A DNA stretch of 64,000 bases, taken from Beroe forskalii (taxonomy: Eukaryota > Ctenophora > Nuda > Beroida > Beroidae). Numbering within the stretch: the stretch's first letter is position 1; each line of letters begins with the position of its first letter. The stretch covers positions 558,001 through 622,000 of the forward strand of contig WFMF01000006.1 in assembly GCA_011033025.1 (NCBI GenBank), given 5' to 3'. The position numbers and the translations under genes are program-made. Below the pieces are notes generated by a model. It worked only from the letters and a program-made list of their open reading frames with translations, did not search any database and was not told the DNA's origin. Shown here one piece after another: positions 57,601 through 64,000 of the stretch.

Positions 57601-58355
57601 TTGGGGTACAAGAATTTTTGTAAATTCTTCTGAAGTTCTGTTTATTAATTGCAGCAGTTTCCAAGATGCCTAACACCTTCCTTTACCCTAACCTTAACCA
57701 GAGTAAATTCCGGTTCACATATCATGATAATTGTAATGGTTGTACAATTTACTTCTTGGATGTTGTCGGAAAATGTTCCCTATGGAACACGCCGAATAAC
57801 ACCCTTTTCACAATAATATTGCGTTGTGTCTCACGATAAACAGGAATAAACCCCCTCGGCCCTCGGGCCCTCACTAACTTTACCTTGATTCTTGACTTGA
57901 TATCTCACCAGGAAGTAGAAGAATCAGCCGCTAAGAAGATCCAGAAGAACTACCGGAACTACAGTCTGGCCCGGTCTGTGTCTGTGATACAGAAGATCCT
58001 GAGGGGGCATTCCTTCCGTTCCAAGGTGGCTAAGGAGGAGGAGAACGAGAGTGCTGAGATCATCCAGGCTGCTCTGAGGGGGCTGACCCTCAAAACCCAG
58101 CATATCAAGAGGTAAGTCACGCTCAGTCATTATCTTGTCGTTTGGGGCTGCTGTCCTAAGATTGAATGGTTTTTGGGCTGCTCTTTTTTGGATTGGGAAA
58201 TTTTCATTCAATCCTTTTCCCTGTATTGACATGCTATTTGAACTTAGGAGAATACTAGAATATTTTAATTGTTCGCATTTCCAGTTTGAACGATCTGAAT
58301 GAAGATAAGTCTGAAGAAAAGTCGAAGAAATCCAAAACAGAATCTAAAAGTCCAG
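51650..58355 (+). CDS. IQCE: IQ motif-containing protein E homologue
   Basis: Eleven exons found: 51650-51691, 51946-52015, 52324-52463, 52619-52774, 54824-54894, 55503-55774, 56188-56419, 56644-56716, 56831-57586, 57912-58111 and 58285-58355. All phases match, giving about 694 residues, near the length I recall for vertebrate IQCE. In mammals IQCE helps anchor the EVC-EVC2 complex at the base of the primary cilium for Hedgehog signalling. Supporting segments are DKEEMYDEIQSLKALI, GLRQKCHKFECLLKEKETEI and TRLQELEIMCDTYYHEI, then long coiled coil, then IQ motifs at about 609-670 (KKIQKNYRNYSLAR, VIQKILRGHSFRSK, IIQAALRGLTLKTQ). Exon 9 has a lysine/serine/glutamate repeat block. The short exon after residue 136 (DKQIEQLL-like in vertebrates) was not found, and the exon-4 donor AAG/GTTATT is weak. 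The 3' end is unresolved: after 58355 the next exon must start in phase 1, or the frame reads on to a stop at about 58475. Confidence 0.83.
52135..52318. repeat. C-rich minisatellite in IQCE intron 2
   Basis: Variable repeats of CCCCTCTCACCCAATTCAAG and GGTTACCCCCCCTCAAG, about 30 bases each. The pyrimidine-rich strand leads into the exon-3 acceptor, so it may serve as a very long polypyrimidine tract. Confidence 0.75.
52775..54823. other. IQCE intron 4, no exon recognised
   Basis: Two kilobases without a convincing exon. It includes GGTTAGGGTCATGGTTAGGTT-like low complexity (about 53455-53545). Two inverted phrases (TCTCCCATGTAAAC at about 53064 and GTTTACATGGGAGA at about 53585) bracket about 540 bases and suggest a degenerate inverted-repeat insertion. 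Confidence 0.5.
53064..53600. mobile_element. Possible small TIR element in IQCE intron 4
   Basis: AGTCTCCCATGTAAACAGGAG near the left end is answered by CCCCGTTTACATGGGAGACAT at the right end, a near-perfect 16-bp inverted repeat, with ATGACGTCACTCA-like and GTGACGTCACTCAG sequences just inside both ends. No coding is visible. Confidence 0.6.
55240..55500. repeat. C-rich low-complexity tract in IQCE intron 5
   Basis: Repeated CCCCCTCACCTCATAAC / CCCCTCCCCC-type sequence leading up to the exon-6 acceptor (CCCCTCAG at 55502). A 90-codon open frame through it is proline-rich noise. Confidence 0.75.
57110..57480 (+). repeat. In-frame coding minisatellite in IQCE exon 9
   Basis: About ten tandem copies of SEKRKSKAEE or SEKRKSVAEV (27-33 bases each), all in frame. 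They form a highly charged, probably disordered or helical linker between the coiled coil and the IQ motifs. The codons differ between repeats more than the residues do. Confidence 0.85.
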
Positions 58356-58477
58356 GTACTCTTATAACATTGTGGATTGATATTTTGGTGTATGTTTTCC
58401 CTGACACGGGTGCTACTTCCCATACCACTACCAAGTACCTCTGTAGAAACCAAAACACTGCTCCATGCTCATTTTAG

Positions 58478-59921
58478 CGAGCATGTCAGCTGCTGCTGTA
58501 TACGGTGACTACTATAAATAAGGACCACTAGTCTTTTGAAATGAGAATGAAAATGAAAGGGAGGAGATTAATCATAAGGCATGGGAGGGGATAAGTCTTG
58601 TGGCATGGGAAGGATTAGTCATGGGGGTGAGTTGTTCTATGTCTGAAAACTCGGCGAGAACTCGGGCATGCGGTGAGATTTATAGTAATGGGGCATGGGA
58701 AGGAATTTATTTATGGGGCATAGCAGGGATTCAGACTTCAGTCATGGGCAAGGGAAGGATTAGTCATGAGGATGTGAGCTATTTTATGGCCGAGAACATG
58801 GTTTAAAATTTTGGTGTGGGCTTCCGCCCTACCTATAGAGGTATATTAACATAGTAAGACAGCTGGAGCATGAGCTAGCATTGTTAAACTAGCATTTACT
58901 CATTTATCATTTCATTGTGGCGCTTGAATTATCCATCGCTGTAATTATATATTCAGCTCTTGATTTTAAACGATGATCTCAACGCGAAATAATGCACCGC
59001 TGTGATTTGTGAAATGTGACTGCGCTCTTGTGACCCTTAATATCCCTGAATTATAGTAGAGCAGTAGGGCACTCAACCACCCATACTTTGCCATCTATAA
59101 TCCTTCACTAATGAAGTGGGTGTGGTAGATGGAAGGCATTATTCCCTGACATTATATCAATCATCAAAAACTCAATCATCATATAGCGTGTGACACTGAT
59201 AGCCATCACGAAATCATGAGCCATAAAGCACCCGCTACCCTCGTACAGTATAAGGACCTAACTTCAGCTCGATAACGATGCAATACAATACTACGAAGAT
59301 TAACAAATAACCGGTTATATACTTATAGATATAAAGGTAGTCCTTAGGACGATTGCACTGACATCCACATGTCCATTTATTCACCTTGCAGCCCATTAAC
59401 ATACCCATTTGGGCACCTTGCAGTCCAATAGTCCATTCGCAAGCTCTTGAAATTATAGGAGGCCACCGGTCGGGCTAATGGGATCCTAGAAAGGATCCTA
59501 CTTTGTTAATTCTGGCTTTCCTCATAACGCTGTTATAGATCATGATGCGATCATTTTGCGTTGGACGTTGGTGGATAGGCAATTGGTACGTTGTCTTTCA
59601 CTTGAAAACTGTTTTACTGGCTAGGAATTTGGAAAAGGCCATCACATGTCTCAAAATCACATACCATTGAAACCTTTTGGCTGGAAGAGGTTTACATCGT
59701 GTGTGCTTGTACTACTGTCCGCTGTCCCACTCTGATAACTGATTCCGTGACCATCCATCATGACGGTAGATAGTAGATCACAGTGTCACAAGGCAACAAG
59801 GGGTGACATTCTCTGTCGTCCTCCCCTAATGTACAAGGAGTGCATTACATCATCTGTAGTCCACAGTACAGATTGTTTAAAAGCTAGATCTGCCTCTAAT
59901 GAACTGTTAAGTGTCGCAATT
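58478..59921. other. Unassigned sequence downstream of the last IQCE exon seen
   Basis: A degenerate GGGGCATGGGAAGGATTAGT repeat lies at about 58575-58790. I find no clear terminal IQCE exon and no other gene. Confidence 0.45.
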
Positions 59922-60041
59922 ACTCCTGACACTGTCACTCCTGACACTGTTACTCCTGACACTGTTACTCCTGACACTGTTACTCCTGACACTGTTACTC
60001 CTGACACTGTTACTTCTGACACTGTTACTTCTGACACTGAT
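59922..60041. repeat. 15-bp minisatellite (8 copies)
   Basis: Eight copies of ACTCCTGACACTGTT, with the last two or three carrying ACTTCTG. The TPDTV-repeat open frame is simply its translation. Confidence 0.95.
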
Positions 60042-61345
60042 TGAAGGGAAATTTAATATCCTACTGTTACAAATACAATCTTTTCACTCGTCTGCTAATT
60101 GTTATATTGACAACCGCTGCGTCGTCCTATTATGCAAAAGACAAAGGTTTATATTATAGACTTACTCCATTAGTAGGATCTTCTTCTGTATGTGTTCTAC
60201 GACAATCTATAGTAGCTAATATTGCCTAGCCTGGGAGGCAGGTGATACTTCGATAATGCCACTCTTTAGAAAATGACCCACTTTACCAGTTATAATACTC
60301 TCGCTCCGAGCGTTATGGCCTTATTCTTAAATTACCTGGAGGCTGGAGCTCTCAACCAAATTTCTCAGCTCCCTCCTTGGTCCGAATTTTCGAGCTGTGC
60401 ATTGTGCAACCGCCTCGACTTCGTCTCGGCGGTATCTGCACAGCTCTCAAAGTGAAAAGGTATTAATCATAATAATTAATAATTAATACCTTTACGCTTT
60501 GATGCCTGTGCAAACTGCCTCCTACAGCTTGGCACTCCCCAGTCCCCAACCTTTCAATGAATAGGGGGGGGGGGCCAACGCTCTTTTAGGCTCCGAGGAT
60601 AGAAAAATTCTCAAAAGAGCCCTAGAAATTGGGGCCTAAAAGAGCCTAAAAGAGCCATTCGTGTGAAATGATCAGAGTTTTCCCAGAATAATGTTTCTTC
60701 ACAGATCAGGTACAGTGTTGTGAAATCTTAACTGATCATTAGTGTACTGTGTACTTGCCGTAAGTACACACACACACAAACACTGTAGAATTGAAGGTGA
60801 TGATATCAAATTAATCCAATTTCAATGAAAATGTTTAGACAAGCAACGATCCACAATGATTTTGTTTCATCCTTTGTGGCTTTGTTGCTTTTCCAAATTC
60901 TCCAATTTCATGCCCAACAGTAATCTGGTAGTATCATTACCATTATTTCCTGGTAATCCCTTATTTGCCGGCATCTTATCCATAAAATGAAAAAAACTCT
61001 ACTTTCTTACTTTATTTCACAGTTAAGAAGGTCGATTTTTGCTGAATATCTTTGTTTGAATTTCATTTTCACACACAATTTGCTGATATTTTACTATGTG
61101 CTGTTCATTGTTGAGGTCTTGGGTATATGCTCCAGTAATTTCGGTTGCCTATTGTATAATGTACAATGTTATTCGTGCAATTAATTTCATGTGTGTTCTT
61201 TTTAAGTATAACCATATAATATATATATGGTCGCTATACAAGATGCTAGGTATTATCCATTAGCAGAGGCAATATAGGGTCTGACCGACCCTATATTCTA
61301 GAATTGACCCAATCCATATGGTTGCAAAAAGGGCGTATGAGCCAA
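60042..61345. other. Unassigned intergenic sequence
   Basis: No exon or RNA gene recognised. A short AT-rich palindrome lies near 60458-60493 (AAGGTATTAATCAT and ATTAATTAATACCTT inverse), and a short CA run near 60768. Confidence 0.45.
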
Positions 61346-61910
61346 TAGACGTTACAATTGATTCAGCCTTGAAAATCTACCTACTAAGCACTATCTCGGA
61401 TCAATTTTGAGAATTTACCTATCAAGCACTATCTAGTTCCCTTTCGGTCTTCGGACCTTGCCCACCTTTTTGGAGAGCGAATCTGAAAATTTACTCAAAA
61501 TTCTGAAAATTTACCAAATAATAAGCACTATCTCGGATCACATTTTTAGTCGTTCGGGTCGTTCCTCAAAAAATGGTCGCCAATTTTGAAAATCTACCTA
61601 CTAAGCACTATCTCGGATCAATTTTGAAAATTTATCTATCAAGCACTATCTAGAATAAATTTTAAAATTTACCTACTTAAAGGTCAAAAATGTACCTAAA
61701 GTCCTGAAAATTTACCTACAAATGTGAAAATTTACCTAATAAGCATTATCTCAGAGTCGTCCAAAAAAAAAGGGTCGCCATAAATTCCAAGAATATACCT
61801 ACGAAATTTGCCCTCCATTCAACGGTATAATTTGCCCTCCAAAAAGGGGTAAAAACTAAAAAGTGCCCTCCCAAAGAATTTTCAAGGGTTGGCAGCTATG
61901 GGTATACTAT
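61346..61910. repeat. Diverged relative of the 30.5-31.6 kb repeat cluster
   Basis: Repeats of CTAAGCACTATCTCGGATCA and AAAATTTACCTA, an A run next to GGGTCGCC, GCCCTCCAAAAAGGGG blocks and a closing TTTTCAAGGGTTGGCAGCTATG correspond to TTTTCAATGGTCGGAAGCTATG near 31590. This indicates a dispersed family with the same order of parts. Confidence 0.8.
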
Positions 61911-62223
61911 AAACATAACAAAATAGTGTAATCAATTTTCTAATTCAAGGATTGACATAAGAGGCGGGAGATACTTAACTGTGGATCATCAGCGGTTAAC
62001 CTACAGTTGTTAAGAGAAACGGAGGGGTTTCGGCCCATGTACCTCTCACAGCTTACAACTGCAAGGTTGGGCCACCCAGGACTCCGGATTCCTGAGCAAC
62101 ACAGTTTAGAGGAAAGCAAGAAAAAAGAGAAAGAGTTCAATAGAGCCAGAGGTAAAAGATCAATGAGTGTTAAAATCGTGTGATATATCTGAATATAAAG
62201 CTACTAAAACTAGAAGGTGAAGG

Positions 62224-64000
62224 TTAAAATGAAAAGGAGGTTGCAGGCATCTGCCTGTGCAGCCCACATTTCAGTAAATTGCGCGAGGTCAGCAACAAGC
62301 TGCAAACATACATTTTTTGATACATTTTGAAGGGTTTAGCAGGGATCGCAGCTGGGATCAGTGATGTCCACGTACTCCATCTCCTCGTTCGCAGCTCCAG
62401 TCGAGTAAGGAGTTGCTGTTTGGCGTTGTGTAACCCGTAACCGGTGTGCGAGGAAGTCTCCAAGGGATACTTTGAATGCCTCAAGCTCCTTTAAAACTGA
62501 GTTGACTTGCTTGGGAAGCAAGTTCCAAAGACGAGCAGATTTAACCCCAAATGAATTGTCGTAGGCAGTAGACACTGAGCGCTGTGCCTTGTAGTTGAAT
62601 GGAAGAATTTTCGCTCGGACACCAAGACGTTCATTGTTGTAGAACTCTAAACATGTGCTGTTCGGGGCCTTTTCCTGCAGAATCTTCCATGTATGGATTA
62701 TGGTGTACCGTTCTCTTCTACGCTGGAGAGACATCAGTTTCATCTTTTTCAGACGGTCCCAGTAGTCCATATCCTTTGTCCCAGCAATGCGTTTGGTGAA
62801 ATATTGCTGGATTGATTCTACTGCTTGGATGTCTTTGATCAGATGAGGATCCCAGACGGGCAACAATACTCAGTCTGCTCCTCACTAAGGACTTATAAAG
62901 GGTCAGCATTGTTAGTTCCGATCTATCCCGGAAAGTCCTTAGGACCCACGATGCCATTTTACAGGAGTCTGTGACGACATTGTTGATCTGCAGAGTCCAG
63001 CCACAATCATCTGATATTAGGACACCAAGATCACTTACAAATGATGTTGGTTGGAGAATGCTACCGTCAGGCGTTGTGTACCACCTCAGCTCTGCAGTGA
63101 AGGGCAGGTTTCTCAGGAGGTATGAGTTGTTGAGGCAGAAGTTCATGACCTCGAACTTATCCTGGTGGAGCACCATATTGTTGTTCAGTGACCAACTGAC
63201 AACTTGATCCAGATCATTTTGAAGCAAAAACCTTGCATAACATGGTAATAATCTGGTGCAGAAGCTTGCTGTCATCGGCAAAAGCAAGCGGTTTTGAAGA
63301 GGCCAGTTTAATGATCATGTCCACCACGTAGAGAATGAAAAATATTGGCGCGAGTAAAGTGCCTGAGGACACCACTTTCCACAGCTGACGACGATAATCA
63401 CATGATTTTCGAAAGCTCCTTATTTAAAGTTTATCGTATCATTTAACGTTTTAACTTGCTCTCTAAACCACTTTCCACGTTAGCGAACTGTGATTTATTA
63501 CCATCAACCACCACAGCTTGGCGTCTGTTTGATAGGAAGTCTTCTATCCACTTTAAGAGCTTGCCTTTGATGCCGTAATGCTCCAATTTGGCTAGAAGTA
63601 AGCGATGGTCTACCTTGTCAAAAGCTTAACTGTAATCCGGATAAATGACATCAACCTCTTTACCCTCGTTAAGGCTCTTGAGTACGTAGTCCTCATGTTC
63701 AAGTAGTTGAGTCAAGCAGCTCCTATAGTTTTCTAAAACCGTGTTGGCTGTCCGGGAGAATCCCATTAGTTTCAAGATGATCCACTTGCAAGTTGCGGAT
63801 GAACCTTTCAAAGACCTTGACTAAGTGGGATGTAATAGAAACAGGGCGGTTCATAACAGCCAGAGTGAGAGAGGGTGTCTTTACAGCTGCATAGAATCTT
63901 AGCTGGGATGTCTTCAATCTTCATCTGGTGCTGCCGAGTAAGGATCTAGCTCACCTATAGCTGCATGCATGTCCTCGACTGAGAACTCAATGTCACACAA
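62224..64000 (-). mobile_element. Decayed LINE reverse transcriptase, running off the window
   Basis: On the minus strand, from the window edge: MNRPVSITSHLVKVFERF and GILPDSQHGFRK (about 63723-63917), VDVIYPDYS, a stop, then AFDKVDHRLLLAKLEHYGIKG (about 63570-63640). Further down are LNNNMVLHQDKFEVMNF and SDLGVLISDDCGWTL (62718-63287) and the C-terminal region YFTKRIAGTKDMDYWDRLK, LQRRRERYTIIHTWKI and SARLWNLLPKQV (62336-62866). This is the RT-to-C-terminal order of a CR1/Jockey-type LINE. Frame changes near 62860 and 63290 and stops in the RT show it is dead. The palm FADD region is poorly kept. Confidence 0.85.

Noticed and set aside
59760-60044. 94-codon frame ending in TPDTV repeats as a last IQCE exon or a secreted repeat protein
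   Set aside because: The repeat part is a 15-bp minisatellite, with no acceptor in the required phase and no similarity to IQCE tails.

Overview
This is animal (metazoan) nuclear DNA, most likely from a marine invertebrate. The genes are split into short exons with GT-AG introns, the intergenic DNA is AT-rich, and both non-LTR retrotransposons and DNA transposons are present. The transposon mix fits a cnidarian or a similar early-branching animal, but the sequence does not settle the phylum. There are no bacterial-type operons.

Layout. Bases 1-5415 are a 34-bp satellite that runs directly into the 3' end of one minus-strand exon of a papain/cathepsin-L-type protease propeptide (5416-5554). 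Bases 5.6-10.6 kb hold no gene that I can see. From 10.6 kb the window is dominated by a direct segmental duplication. Copy A is about 10597-30324 and copy B about 35336-50988. Each copy carries a small five-exon gene of unknown function (copy A 11466-13039, copy B 36226-38419), then a decayed serine-rich element, then a nine-exon D-3-phosphoglycerate dehydrogenase gene (PHGDH, first step of serine synthesis; copy A 22889-30304, copy B 47058-50968). The 5-kb spacer between the copies (30.3-35.3 kb) is entirely repeats: poly-A-flanked repeats, an 85-bp minisatellite, a 1-kb inverted repeat and an 18-bp minisatellite. From 51650 to 58355 lies a single-copy gene that I read as IQCE, a ciliary coiled-coil/IQ protein of Hedgehog signalling. 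The remainder to 64000 is intergenic, with a decayed minus-strand LINE running off the end.

The two duplicate copies act as natural before/after controls for transposon insertions. Only copy A has a dead LINE (17.8-22.2 kb) and a 2.07-kb hAT-type non-autonomous element with perfect 14-bp terminal repeats and an 8-bp target duplication. Only copy B has a tRNA-derived SINE, a small hAT-like MITE, a foldback element and a 5.6-kb insertion holding an unusual PHD-finger/reverse-transcriptase element.

The most interesting biology is reciprocal decay. PHGDH copy A keeps every exon open, but one splice acceptor has gone from AG to AA and two donors are weakened, while PHGDH copy B looks intact. Conversely, the small gene looks clean in copy A, while copy B has lost its intron-3 polypyrimidine tract. 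Equally unusual is the 34-bp satellite: every unit repeats the splice-donor sequence of the neighbouring cathepsin exon, so the intron appears to hold well over a hundred decoy 5' splice sites.
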